The notes beneath the pieces were generated by a model. That model did not search any database. It worked only from the letters and a program-made list of their open reading frames with translations, and was not told the DNA's origin. A stretch of 64,000 nt of DNA from assembly GCA_905178155.1 (NCBI GenBank), contig CAJINV010000005.1, positions 6,980,356 through 7,044,355 of the forward strand. The letters are read 5' to 3'. The translations under genes were made by a program, and so were the position numbers. Shown piece after piece: positions 32,821-43,657 of this stretch (positions are counted from its first letter, which is position 1; each line of letters starts with the position of its first letter). This stretch comes from Amoebophrya sp. A120 (Eukaryota; Sar; Dinophyceae; Syndiniales; Amoebophryaceae).

Positions 32821-34080
32821 AGCGGCACTGACAGTCGTGATTGAAAAAGCTATACGTAGTTTCAAAGTACGTGAAGATCGGATGAAGAAGCAGTACTAGG
32901 GGTAGATTCCTCTGCTTCTCCAGTGCTGTCCCTTTCAGACGCTTATTTTTGAGTTGTACTTTAACTTTTCCTAGTTCCTAGTCCTTTATTCTTCCGACAA
33001 GATTGACCAGTTTTTTCATTTTCTTTGCCCTAGTATGTAACTTTTTTCATCCAAAAAACCACGTCTGGAGTAAGCAAGAGCAACTAAGTAGTACTTCTGG
33101 TGGACTTTTGACTTCTCTCGGCGGAAGATCATTAATTTTTCTTTTTTCGCACCATGTGATGTTGTAAAATCTTACTCTTCATTGATTTACTCCCCAGCTA
33201 GCATTTTTCATTTCCCCTCCCTCTGACTGTTGTACTTTACTACCTGTGCTACTCTGCCACGCCGGGTACAAGTACAACTACGGAAGAGATTTACCCAGCG
33301 CAACCCGTGCACCAAGGCAAATTTTTCCCCGGGAAAATAAAATAAAACCCCGCATGATAAGGATTCGTGAAAGAGCTTTTTGACACGGAGACCACGATCT
33401 ATGTCAATACAAACCGTCTTTGCTTTTGTCAAGTACTTCTTCATCGGGGCGGGCTCCTATGATTTATTCGTGCATGCGGATGGTTTCAGTTTTCGTCTTC
33501 TCCCGCAGTTTAGGTCGGAGGTGATGCAAGAACGTCGAGGACAATCGTGCAACTAGTGCAGCAACTTCTTCGTGCAGTCAATATCGTGCAGCTTCAGACA
33601 CTATTGTCGTCCTTCGTCCTCTTCAATAGACCGTCTGTTGTTGAAGAAGAATGTCCCGAAAACCGATACTATACCGAACCGGCTGCATCACCACGTGGCT
33701 GACGGCGGTCGTTGCTCTGATCGTGCATACGTCATGATGACTCCCTTTTGCTGCGCGAGTGCCTGTACACAGAATTTGAATTTAAGCATAAGAAGATGAA
33801 AACAGGAATTTACAGCACCCCAATTTCAAATTAATAGCCACCTTTGGCCGCAAGACATCAGACACGAACAAGAATTATCCCTTGATACTTGCACTTTTTT
33901 TCAAACGACTGCCAGTGTAGCAAATCCTACAGGTAATAGAGAAGCTTGCGTGGGAGCCACTGCATCAGTACTAGAGCCATCGAGAACAAAGCTATCACAC
34001 GTTCTTCCAGTACTCAGCTCACTTCATCCGCGCATTTTTACACTCCAGCCGGCAACCATCGGTCGAAAAAGTCAGGAACG
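32821..34080. other. Intergenic; holds a repeated upstream block
   Basis: No gene seen. From about 33500 to 33700 the sequence (TGATGCAAGAACGTCGAGG, TTCGTGCAGTCAATATCGTG, GTTGAAGAAGAATGTC) resembles the blocks upstream of the 36.6 and 37.8 kb genes. Confidence 0.5.
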
Positions 34081-35616
34081 ATGACTTCTGCACCTGCTTC
34101 CTCTATTTGTTCCCCAAAACGACGTCAAACTGCGTTTCTGCACCGTGCCGCATTTTTCGGTGCGCAGTTCCTATTGGCGGTTGAGGAAGCGAACGCAGAA
34201 ATGGTGGTGCTGAACGTGGGTCATCAGCAGCACAACAAAAATGCTGTGAGCAAGAAGAAGAAGCTCGGGACAACTCAGAACAAGAAGTCCAAGCACCTGA
34301 AGAACCAAGTGGGACATGACACTGCTTCGAAAGTGGCCGCCGCGTATCCAAGAAAAAAACTGTGTTTGTGTAACTTTCTTTGGCTGACGGCATCACAAAT
34401 TCGCTCTACATGACAGAGAAAACCTGTCATGCGTGGCTTGTAAGTGACTATACACACGAAATAAAGAGGACTGCGTGGCTGTCTGGCATGACAGGCGTAA
34501 GTCTGTTGCATGTTCTGCATCACAGATTTACACTTACGCAGGTTTTTTCTTGCATACCACTTCGAAAAAAGCGATCAACGCGAGTTCGTACTGCAGCAAA
34601 GAATATCCTGTGCAAAAGTATCGTACTCGTAGCATTCAATCACAATCGCAGTCGTGCATTACAAATCTCCATCCCAAGGCAAAACAGCATGCTGAGCTGA
34701 TTTGTATTGCAGCAATGAGTACTAAGTAGTACGATACTTTTGCAGTTGATAAAGAAGAAGGCGGAGACCCGGATCCCAGCTATTGCATTCGGGATAAGAA
34801 AGTGCACCCTGGAGAAAATTTTGTAGGGCGTCAAGACGCGTTCTCGGAATGCGTTTTGACAACCGACGTATCAAATGTAAAAATGTCTGGGTCTGGAAGA
34901 ATGCGAACTTGTGATGCGTGTTGCGGATAATACAAAAATCTGTGTTGCATGACTTGCAAAAGGTCCCCATTTCTCGCCATGCTCAGAGGGCATTTCTCAT
35001 GCATAATGGGCATCACCAAGGGGCTGCAGAACCTGTGATGCTAGGCCCTGCATTCCAGACTTGGTGGAGCTTGGAAAAACTGCATGGCAAATCTCGAAAT
35101 CTTCCAGGCCCAGACATTTTTACATTTGATACGACGTTGACACGGACGACCCTGCGAAGATCATGGAGCTCCGACTGGACTATTGCCCGGACGAGGACGG
35201 TATGACGTGCACATGTGTCTGGGTCTGGACGAAAGGTTGAATCTGTATTGCGTGTCTCGCATTCCTGAAAAATATGTATTGCATAAGCAGCAAAAGCGCC
35301 ACACTTTCGTCATGCAAAGTCGCAGCGTGTATTGCCAATGCGTGCTGAGCTGCATGAGAAGGCGTTTGAAAAATGTGTGATGCTTCACTGCATTTAGAGG
35401 CGTACTCAATCATGACCATTCAGCATTTTTACAAGTTTCCAGACCCAGCAGACATGTTTGTAATCCATAGACGGCTGCAAGAGAACTTCCGCGGCCTGCG
35501 GTGACGATCTCTCCACACCCGATTCTCCTGACGCGACCTCTCCCAATGCAAATTCTACGACCTCTCCCTCGGCGACCTCTCCCAATTCTACGACCACCGC
35601 GGCTGGGTGTTGCTAA
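34081..35616 (+). CDS. Small cysteine-rich secreted-type protein, paralog of 31.3 kb
   Basis: Exons 34081-34344, 34562-34603, 34757-34868, 35137-35200 and 35475-35616 give 207 residues. A basic tip and a hydrophobic run (FFGAQFLLAVEEANA, about residues 22-36) make a signal peptide or anchor; a Lys-rich linker follows. The Cys block GDPDPSYCIRDKK, SECVLTTDV and DPAKIMELRLDYC is shared with the 31.3 kb gene. The C terminus is a Ser/Thr/Pro/Asn repeat (DATSPNANSTTSPSATSPN), O-glycosylation-like, ending AAGCC. It lacks the PCxV/WAQGC repeats. All four introns are introner elements, while the 31.3 kb paralog has none in the same Cys block: presence/absence between paralogs. Confidence 0.85.
34345..34556 (+). 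mobile_element. Introner element, family G
   Basis: Starts TATCCAAGAAAAAAACTGTG and ends GGTTTTTTCTTGCATA. Flanks CCGCG/CCACT match weakly (3 of 5), but removal restores the frame. Confidence 0.82.
34604..34751 (+). mobile_element. Introner element, family A
   Basis: Starts TATCCTGTGCAAAAGTATCG and ends ACTTTTGCAGTTGATA. Flanked by exact AAGAA. Confidence 0.92.
34869..35131 (+). mobile_element. Introner element, family C
   Basis: Starts TATCAAATGTAAAAATGTCT and ends AGACATTTTTACATTTGATA. Flanked by exact CGACG. Confidence 0.92.
35201..35469 (+). mobile_element. Introner element, family C
   Basis: Starts TATGACGTGCACATGTGTCT and ends GACATGTTTGTAATCCATA. Flanked by exact GACGG. Its left half is duplicated at 38327-38500. 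Confidence 0.92.
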
Positions 35617-36574
35617 GTCCAATTTACAAATTGAAATGTTTCCGCATCTTCCGCGCCGCCCCCATTCAGAGACAGTGAGCGCGTAGCCCGCGGCGCAAGC
35701 GCAACGAGTACAGATCAGGATTTTTCATAGTTTCTCCTTCTGCAAACGCAACAAGAAAACGAGGATGACCCCATTGAGTACTGCGAAAGAAAATAAAAAT
35801 GCAGCATTTTTCACATTTTCGCTCATTAACCTACGAATGCCACACGACCGTCATGATTGTCCTGAAGAACCACCCGTGCAGGGGGTGTCTCGTGAAAGTA
35901 GCACCTGCGCGACTATGCTCGCATGATTGAAGAAGTTCTGGAATGAAAAAGCTAATATGATGTCTGTATCAATTATATTCATCAGGAGTAGTTGAACTTG
36001 AAGTTGTGTTTCACGTCGTCACTCGTTCGTATTTTTTGTCTTCTCGTTCTCGTGCATAATTTTGTTTGGAGGTCATGCAAGAACTTCAGCCGTGCAGAAG
36101 ATGATCCTTCGTGCAGTCAACATCATCGTGCAGCTCCAGTAGAAACTCTTATCGTGCTTCGTTCCCGTTAAGATCGTGATCGTCTGTAATGTTGAAGAAG
36201 AGTGTCATCATGACAACCGATACTATAATACCGAGCCAGCTTCATCACGATCTAGATCTTCGAGGCGATGAAAGTGGTTGCTCTGATAAAACATTACACA
36301 TTGCGTGTTGTAGTTGACGGTGCCCGTAAATGTTACCATAAGGAGATGAAGAAATAAAAAGGCATTCTGCAACAGGAGCAATAGAATCGGACTTATTGCA
36401 AGTTTTATCTACTTCTCTTTCCCCGTAACCAGTTGCTGTTGAGACGTCTTTCGAAGCAGCGCGCAACACTCTCCTAAAAATAAGCACGTCAAGGATCTGG
36501 CACAGCTTCGCGACTTGCTTCATCTGTACGTAGTTTTGCATCAAAATCAAAGCACGCCCGTGAAAATCAACACG
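35617..36574. other. Spacer, left part of tandem duplication unit 1
   Basis: From about 35761 the sequence repeats again from 36963 (offset about 1200). It holds the upstream block shared with 33.5 kb and 37.3 kb. No gene seen. Confidence 0.55.
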
Positions 36575-36970
36575 ATGCCCACACCTTCTCAGAAGACGTC
36601 GAGCACCGTTGGGCGGGGCAAAAAACAGCCGTCCTCCACAGCGTTGGCGGTGGTCACGGCGACGGGTTGCTTTTATTTTTCGGTGCAAGTCCTTCTCAAC
36701 TACATGCCGCACGTCGTGGAGGGTGCGCAGTTAGGGAAGACCAACAAGAAGAGCCTGCTGGCGATGAACAAGCAAGGCGTCGCGCAAAAATCGCGGGAGG
36801 CGAAGAAGACCCAGAAGACTAAAAAGAATCTCCGCGCGCAGACGAGCAAGGAAACGCTGCGTCCGATCTCGAGCGGGAGCGTGCCCGCCGCGGCCACCTG
36901 GACGAATCTGATCACGACCGCGACCGCGGCCCCCTTGACGAATATATGCATGAATGCGAAAAGAGGATGA
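36575..36970 (+). CDS. KNLR-type predicted secreted protein, copy 1
   Basis: 131 residues from ATG 36575. A basic tip, then a hydrophobic segment (about residues 21-45, ALAVVTATGCFYFSVQVLL) fit a signal peptide or anchor. A Lys/Gln-rich region follows with GKTNKKSLLAMNK and KKNLRAQTSKETLRP. The C terminus (APLTNICMNA) runs into the start of the next duplication unit and stops at 36970, so it may be truncated by the duplication breakpoint. GKTNKKSLL resembles GKNTNKSLL of the 43.7 kb gene. No known family. Confidence 0.6.
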   Translation: MPTPSQKTSSTVGRGKKQPSSTALAVVTATGCFYFSVQVLLNYMPHVVEGAQLGKTNKKSLLAMNKQGVAQKSREAKKTQKTKKNLRAQTSKETLRPISSGSVPAAATWTNLITTATAAPLTNICMNAKRG

Positions 36971-37803
36971 CCCCATTGAGTACTACGAAAGAAATTTTGA
37001 ATCAAAATGCAGCATTTATTTTCACACTTTCACTCATTTACTTAAGCTACGAATGCCACACGACCGTCATGATTGTCCTGAAGAACCGCCCGTGCAGGGG
37101 GTGTCTCGTGAAAGTAGCACCTACGCGACTATGCTCGCATGAAGAAGTTCTGGAATGAAAAAGCTAGTTTGATGTCTGTATCAATATTCATCAGGAGTTG
37201 AAGTTGTGTTTCATGTCGTCACTCGTTCGTATTTTTTGTCTTCTCGTCGTGGTTCTCGTGCATAATTTTGTTTGTAGCTGATGCAAGAACTCCAGTCGTA
37301 CAGATGATCCTTCGTGCAGTCAGCATCATCGTGCAGCTTCTTCAGTAGACACTCTTATCGTCCTTCGTTCCCGATCCCGTTAAGATCGTCTGTAATGTTG
37401 AAGAGGAATCTTATGAAGCCCGATACTAGCCAGCTTCATCACGATCTAGATCGAGGTGATGAAGGTGGTTGCTCTGAGAAAACGCACGCATAGTTTGCTG
37501 TTGACGGTGCCTGTAAATAATGATACCGGCATATGCAATAGAAGATGAAGAAATAAAAAGACATTCGCATTCTGCGACAGGAGCAATAGAATCGGACTTG
37601 TTGCAAGTTTTATCTACTTCTCTTTCCCCGTAGCTAGTTGTTGTTGAGACGCCTTCACAAGCAGCGCGCAACACTCTACTGAAAATAAGCACGTCAAGAA
37701 TCTTCTGGCACAGCTTCGCGACTTGCTTCATCTGTACGTAAGTGGTTTTGCTTCAAAATACTTAATCAGAGCACGTGGCCCGTCAAGTTGTGGATAAACC
37801 AAT
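36971..37803. other. Spacer, left part of tandem duplication unit 2
   Basis: Duplicate of 35761-36574. Nothing coding seen. Confidence 0.55.
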
Positions 37804-38388
37804 ATGAAGATGGAGGTCGCCACAACTTCTCAGAAGACGTCGAGCACCTTTGGGCGGGGCAAAAAAAAGTCCTCCTCCACCGCGTTGGCGGTGGTCACGG
37901 CGACGGGTTGTTCTTATTTTTCGGTGCAGCTTCTCAACTACATGCCGCACGTTGTGGAGGGTGCGCAGTTAGGGAAGACTAAGAAGAAGAGCCTGCTGGC
38001 GATGAACAAGCAAGGCGTCGCGCAAAAATCGCGGGAGGCGAAGAAGAACCAGAAGACTAAAAAGAATCTCCGCGCGCAGACGAGCAAGGAAACGCTGCGT
38101 CCGATCTCGAGCGGGAGCGTGCCCGCCGCGGCCCCCTGGACGAATCTAATCACGACCGCGACCGCGGCCCCCTTGACGAATATATGCATGAATGCGAACT
38201 ATATGTCCTCTGGGTCTATTGATGAAATAGAAATTCAAATACAAATAATCCTGCTGTGCATTAGCATTTTATTCCCAGGAAGATTATGGAGCTCCGACTG
38301 GACTATTGCCAGGATAACGACGGTATCACGTGCAAATTTGTCTGGGTCTGGAAAGGTTGCGCTTGTATTGCGTGTCTCGCATTCCTGA
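37804..38388 (+). CDS. KNLR-type predicted secreted protein, copy 2
   Basis: 194 residues as an open frame from ATG 37804. Residues 7-133 match copy 1 almost exactly. After ICMNAN the frame passes through a short hydrophobic stretch (IQIILLCISILF) and then into an inserted piece of the 34.1 kb gene (from 38281), read in a different frame from its source. The last 40 residues are therefore probably not native. The true 3' end may be lost, or may be spliced to exons further right; I could not find a supported junction. Confidence 0.5.
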   Translation: MKMEVATTSQKTSSTFGRGKKKSSSTALAVVTATGCSYFSVQLLNYMPHVVEGAQLGKTKKKSLLAMNKQGVAQKSREAKKNQKTKKNLRAQTSKETLRPISSGSVPAAAPWTNLITTATAAPLTNICMNANYMSSGSIDEIEIQIQIILLCISILFPGRLWSSDWTIARITTVSRANLSGSGKVALVLRVSHS

Positions 38389-38501
38389 AAAATCTGTATT
38401 GCATATAGCAGCAAAAGCGCCGCACTTTCGTCATGCAAAGGCGCAGTGTGTAATGCGTGCTGAGCATGCGAAGGCGTTTGAAAAATGTGTGATGCTTCAC
38501 T
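38281..38501 (+). repeat. Mosaic insert copied from the 34.1 kb gene
   Basis: 38281-38326 matches exon 4 of that gene (ATTATGGAGCTCCGACTGG) and 38327-38500 the left part of its family C introner element. The 138 bases before it (38142-38280) are repeated after it (38502-38640), as expected when an insertion duplicates its surroundings. Confidence 0.75.
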
Positions 38502-38969
38502 GAATCTGATCACGACCGCGACCGCGGCCCCCTTGACGAATATATGCATGAATGCGAACTATGTATATGTCCTCTGGGTCTATTGATGAAATAGAAATTC
38601 AAAAAATACAAATAATCCTGCTGTGCATTAGCATTTTATTCCATTTCCTGCTTCACGAAGTAAATGCAAAATATAAATCCGGCTATGGTGTGGCTGTGGG
38701 ACGAGATTCATGTAAGCGCATAATAGCCAAATAAAATGAGTTATTAAAGCTCTGTTGCAACTTGGGCTTTGATAACTCACGGGTAGACTGCAACGTAGGG
38801 GTTGTAACAGTGCAGGGTTTAATAACTCACAGTAGACTGCAAGAACTTACGGGTAGGTTGTTATGTAGAGCCTAGACTTTTCCGTGGCCGGCACGACGCA
38901 GCTGCAGCGCAATGCGTTCGAACAACTATTGCGAGCCCAGGGGAACAAATTTTTGCAATGCATAGGACT
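38389..38969. other. Spacer between KNLR copy 2 and Kazal gene
   Basis: Contains the rest of the mosaic insert, the duplicated flank, and a stretch at 38730-38880 with three AATAACTCAC/ACTGCAA motifs. The missing first exon of the Kazal gene should be here or further left. Confidence 0.4.
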
Positions 38970-41915
38970 CACTTCCGGGGGGCTCCGTTTGTACGCACGA
39001 ACACAAGCCCGTCAAATGCAGCGATGGCAAAACGTATGGCAATTCGTGCAAGGCTATCAAATGCAAATATCGGTCTGGGCTTGGAAAATGCAAGATTTGT
39101 CATGCCCGTAGACCACCAATGTCAGGCATCTGATGGACGACGACGGCGGGACGTCGCGACACGCATAAAAGTCTGGAACGTTACACACAGAACAAGCATC
39201 CTCAACACAGCCTTTGCGAGCCCTTCCTCATGCCTAATATAATTCTGCATGTTGTACAAATACAAAAATCCACCACCTTTCCTTGCCTAGCCCTAGCATT
39301 CATGAGGAAAGTAGAACTACTACTGGCGTTCACGCGGCAACACAGATTTGGATTTTTCGTTCGTGATTTCGCATGACAAGTTGAAGGTCTAGAAACAGAT
39401 TTTCGATATTTGCAATGCATGAAAGCTGAGAACGCTGGATACAAGAACTGCGACCCCGTGGACGAGGTCGAGAAGCGTCCTCCTTCTGGTTGTCCGAGGT
39501 TGTTGAAACCTGTTTTGTGCTATCCACAGGAAATTTCCCGTACACGTACAAGAATAAGAAATGCGGTTTCTGCATGACCAAGCTTGCCTAAGATACCACT
39601 TAGCATGAAGACCACGAATGGCGTGCTCTGGATTGGCGAAATTTGTGATGCATTTTGTACATGCACTACGGGAAATTTACTGTGGATAAGTGCTACGACA
39701 AGGAGTACCAGGACAATGGTGACGGGCCCCCAGAAAATTATTTATTTGACAATTTGTGCCTGGTATGCATTGCAAAAGTATCGTACTCATAGTACTAATT
39801 GAATTGCAGCCAACATGCATTTACAAATCTTTTTGTAGTAGAGGTAGATCTGCATTACAGATTCCATTTCTTATGCTGAGGTAATGCGTTATTTACTAGT
39901 AGTACGATTACGATACTTTTGATGCACTGCATACCTGGCTGAAAACGATGGGTTCGACGACTCGGACTGCGAGGAGATTGACCCCGCCGAGTCTATGGGG
40001 GTGCAGGATTGAAATCGTCAGAGTTGAAATTATTTCAAAGTTGACAAACTATTTAATAGTTTGTCATGCATAAAATCGACACCACTTGGAAGCCCAATTT
40101 CCGAGCGGCGCATGACAAATTTCGGCACCGTCCGTCCAAATCCAGTTCGTCATGCTGTTTGGGGACAGAAGGCGTCTTCTGTCATGCTACTTTAGCAGCT
40201 CTATCGAAGACCGCAAACAGGCTGACTGTCGGACTCACTTGCCATCCCTGCAAGAGAGGCACTTCATGTCTTGCAATTATTTCCACTTTGTCGATTTCAA
40301 TTCTGACGCATCCATAACTTTCACTCCTCCGCCGCCCGGCGAAACAACCTCCTGTTCAACCGTGTACCCAGAGTGCTCTAAGGAGGTTCCGTCAGACATG
40401 CCATTTGAACATTTTTTAAAACAATGCGAACTGGCGTGCTTTGGCGACTATCCCACCGCTTCCTATCCACCTTTCTATCCAAGCCTCAGAATGGAAATCC
40501 TCAAAGTGGAAATGATTTGTAACGCATGAAATGCGATGCAAAGAAGAGTTAGAGTGTATTCGCACAAGATGTAACGGCGGCCGACTGTAGTTGTCCTTCT
40601 ACGGGTACATCAAAGAACAATTGGGGTGCACGTGCAGCTGATTAATAGCACGAGAAAATAATATTAAACGCACCCCTTTGAAGATGTTGCCCTAAGCCTA
40701 ACCAGCATGACAGACATTTGCTTTGAGTTGTGCCCGGGAATATTAAATCTGTCGTGCGCCTACTACTAGACCGAATGGCAGTCCAACTGGAGTTGTGGTT
40801 CTTTTGCATTACTTACAAATTTATGTTCACCTTCACTTTGAGGACTACTTCTAGCCTGAGGCTTTCATACTTTCTTCGAGGACCCCCTGGAGATGATCGA
40901 GGAAAAGTTGGATATGCAGCGCTAATCTGTCTGGGTCTGGAACAAGGAAGGAACTTCTGATGCGTGTCTTGCAGGCATGCAAGAGCTGTGTAGTTGCATG
41001 TTGACCAGCAAAAGTGGGACCTTTTTTGTCATGCAGAGACGCACGACCGTATGAGAAAGCTCGGTAAAAGAAACTTGTCATGCTTGGCGGCACTTGGAAC
41101 CAACACGAACAAGTGGCTCAAGAACCTTCATCCGAGGTCGCTCAGCATCACAGGTTCTTACCAGACGCAGATCGATATTTGCGCTCGATACTGGCGTCGC
41201 TGGAAGAAAAAATTGACACGCTCGCGATATCCTATGTAAAAACGTCCCCACCCCATTGTCAAGATGGGGACTCGGCTAGACAACTCCACAAGTTTTGGCT
41301 GTTTTGCATGACAAAATTGGACTCGTATTTATTGTAGTCCTGTTCGAGGTAGCTCAGCAGCATCACAGATCTAGTATATCGCGCTGATTGGAGCATGACA
41401 AATTCCAAATCACGACTGGAAAACTCTTCTCACGGGGCTCCGCATGAGAAACATTTTCAGCATGCAGACTTGCGTGACAACTCTAGGGTGGGGACGTTTT
41501 TACACAGGATACGCGACGCAAAAAAGCGACATCACTGGCGCCGTGTTTCAAAACGTCAAGACGGGCATTATGGCGTTCTCAAATGTTACATTCTCAACTG
41601 TTACATGAATTTGTAACTCAAGAACGGCAAAAGTGAATGGGGGAACGGGAAGCAGAAGCTTGCGCCTTTTGCATTACAGATTTGGCACAGATTTACATGC
41701 TGTTTAGCCTCTTCGGAGATTTGTCATGCGAAGTAACTTAGTGGTGGCGATCTTGGTGGCAAATTTGCATGACAAATCATGTAACAGTTGAGAATGTAAG
41801 AACATTTGAGAATTCCATAGGCACGGGCTGGTTTCGCGGACAGGAAACGCCACGTGAGACTCCTGAGACTATGGGTCCGCCGCCGCCGCCGACGCCCATG
41901 CCCCTTCGACGTTGA
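38970..41915 (+). CDS. Kazal-domain protein (5' end unresolved)
   Basis: Exons 38970-39054, 39427-39520, 39694-39763, 39939-39993, 40322-40475, 40875-40921, 41196-41227, 41517-41568 and 41825-41915 join in frame to the TGA at 41915, about 226 residues. The first domain has the Kazal pattern (VCTHEHKPVKCSDGKTYGNS then C, AENAGYKNC). Kazal domains are disulfide-bonded serine-protease inhibitors, usually secreted. A second Cys segment (NLCLAENDGFDDSDCEEIDP) looks like a degenerate repeat, and a third (CSTVYPEC, QCELAC) is less clear. The C terminus has a short helix (LEEKIDTL) and a poly-Pro tail. There is no ATG before an in-frame TAG at 38962; the first exon with a leader must lie upstream. 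A GGACT/ATA boundary at 38964 suggests a further, left-truncated introner element. Confidence 0.75.
39055..39421 (+). mobile_element. Introner element, diverged family C (Kazal gene)
   Basis: Starts TATCAAATGCAAATATCGG; ends TTCGATATTTGCAATGCATG. Flanks AAGGC/AAAGC (4 of 5). At 367 bases it is longer than other family C copies. Confidence 0.75.
39521..39688 (+). mobile_element. Introner element, family B (Kazal gene)
   Basis: Starts TATCCACAGGAAATTTCCCG and ends GGGAAATTTACTGT then GGATA. Flanks TGTGC/AGTGC (4 of 5). Confidence 0.88.
39764..39933 (+). mobile_element. Introner element, family A (Kazal gene)
   Basis: Starts TATGCATTGCAAAAGTATCG and ends TTTTGATGCACTGCATA. Flanked by exact CCTGG. 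Confidence 0.9.
39994..40316 (+). mobile_element. Introner element, family D (Kazal gene)
   Basis: Starts TATGGGGGTGCAGGATTG and ends ATTCTGACGCATCCATA. Flanks GAGTC/ACTTT do not match well; the family ends and reading frame support it. Confidence 0.78.
40476..40869 (+). mobile_element. Introner element, family D (Kazal gene)
   Basis: Starts TATCCAAGCCTCAGAATGG and ends TAGCCTGAGGCTTTCATA. Flanked by exact CTTTC. At 394 bases it is the longest ordinary copy. Confidence 0.88.
40922..41190 (+). mobile_element. Introner element, diverged family C (Kazal gene)
   Basis: Left arm has ATCTGTCTGGGTCTGG, right arm CCAGACGCAGAT and end GCTCGATA. Left end is CTAAT rather than TAT. Flanks CAGCG/CTGGC match weakly; the boundary is set by frame. 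Confidence 0.6.
41228..41511 (+). mobile_element. Introner element, family E (Kazal gene)
   Basis: Starts TATCCTATGTAAAAACGTCC and ends GGACGTTTTTACACAGGATA. Flanked by exact CGCGA. Confidence 0.92.
41569..41819 (+). mobile_element. Introner element, family F (Kazal gene)
   Basis: Starts TATGGCGTTCTCAAATGTTA and ends AACATTTGAGAATTCCATA. Flanks GGCAT/GGCAC (4 of 5). Confidence 0.88.
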
Positions 41916-43657
41916 AGTGGACAGCTAGTACCTTAGCACCAATCGAGCGAAGGAGTCGAGGAGCCGTTTCAGGATTTAAGTATTTGCTCAACATGATCCG
42001 CTACAAACTAACAAGTCAACGCACCACAGCACTACAAATTTAGAAGCCAAGCAAGATCTTGAAGTCTTTGCTTTTTTGCGTATGAAAGAGCTTTGTTTTA
42101 CAAATGCAAATGCTTCACCGAAAACAATATGCCCCGTCTACATTAATGTTATAACTGTTATTCTTGTTTCTTTAGAGCAACCACATTTCGACACGGTTTT
42201 TCGAACTACGACAGCACCTAAAAACAATTTATCAAAAGCTTTCTTATCTGAAAATGAATTTCTGTTTATGTTTGTTCTGAAAGCCGGACACTTTTTTCTA
42301 CAGCAAAGTAAGTATCGCTCTTGAAGATGGACTGACCACGACTAGTATTTTGTTATTCGATTTGCTTTTCTTATTCAGATGTGTGACGACCCAAAAAGAC
42401 AAAAAGCAAGGGCGGGTATCCCCCGTAGCTCAGCAAGAGCAGCGGGTATCCCCCGTAGGTCGTGAGCAGCCTCTGCTTTGTTTTCTGGAGATGAAGTAGT
42501 CCTCAACGCGTACAAAAATATTTCTAACCCCCAGCCTCGTATTGCCAATGTTAAACTAAAAACAATTTACCGAACAAAGTCTAGTGCGTCGCAGCAGGCA
42601 AGAATAAGAAATGCATCTACTCTAGTACTAGTGCTTGCACTGAAAAAGGATGTCGAAACGCTTCATGTACCCCAAGTTGCCAGGCATCAGTTTTGCGACA
42701 ACTAAGAGTAAGATGACAAAGCGAACGCGACGAGCACCCGCCCCAACCCAAGAAGACCGTGAACAGCCCCCACATTTTGAAACGTAAAAAACACACCAGC
42801 TGCACGGCGGTAGCTCTTCTAGCTGACAGAAGTCCGCTAGGGAGTCATCTTTTCTCAGGCGGTTGATGGTCGTGCTGGAGGAGGTGATGTCGGAAAAATC
42901 GTCGGGTTCCACTTGCAGTTCCGATCGCAGTTGTTTATCTTTATATCTACTTCAGCAGCAGTTCCACCACTTCGACGTCTTTCTCCTCGTAGTTCCCCTG
43001 TAATATTCTCCACGTTGTGCACGTGGTGGCGCATCGTGTAATTTGTATATAGCTGTTTTGTTGTGCGTTGATCACGGCTTCTGCGTGTCCTGCTTTCCAA
43101 ATCATTTTGCACCCAGCACGAGGAGCTGTGCAAGTAGAACTAAATCGGAAAAGCCGCTTTGATAGAAGTTGAAGGCCACCTCGTCCAAGCGATCGTGTTG
43201 TTTCCATCGAAGATTTTTCATATCGTGCAACTAGTGTGAAAAGCAAATGGAAGATCTCATAGTCATACTAGACACAGTTGTGCTGATTCGTCTGATGCAG
43301 ATGCCACTGTCGACCTCGACTCCGTCGCTCCACCTGTTTCGTCCATTTGGATTTGGTCGTTCTTTCTATCGTTCAGGACGTAAATACAGCAGCTAGTAAG
43401 GTCTAAATCAATCTGTTTCAAACCAAAACTACGACATGACTTTCATCGCTCGGCGCAGGAAACAACTTCAACTAAAACCCCGCGGCCCTTTTCTGAAGGG
43501 ATAAAGGACTCTTCTTCATCGTTTATTTCATTGCGATCACTAGATCTAGAATTCAAGCCAAATCAAATCTGTCAAGTTTTTAAAGGCCTTCATCTCGTCG
43601 AACCAATTGTTTCGCTGTCCTGGTGTACTAAAGTAGAGGGACAACTACAAGACTAAA
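41916..43657. other. Intergenic with a small direct repeat
   Basis: GCGGGTATCCCCCGTAG occurs twice near 42413-42465. No supported gene on either strand; the reverse-strand frame at 42628-43246 is broken and of low quality. Confidence 0.4.

Larger units (their letters stand above)
35761..38210 (+). repeat. Tandem duplication, two units of about 1.2 kb
   Basis: Unit 1 begins at 35761 (GAGGATGACCCCATTGAGTA) and unit 2 at 36963. Each unit holds the same spacer, the same upstream block and one copy of the KNLR gene (36575, 37804). Small indels distinguish them. Confidence 0.88.
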
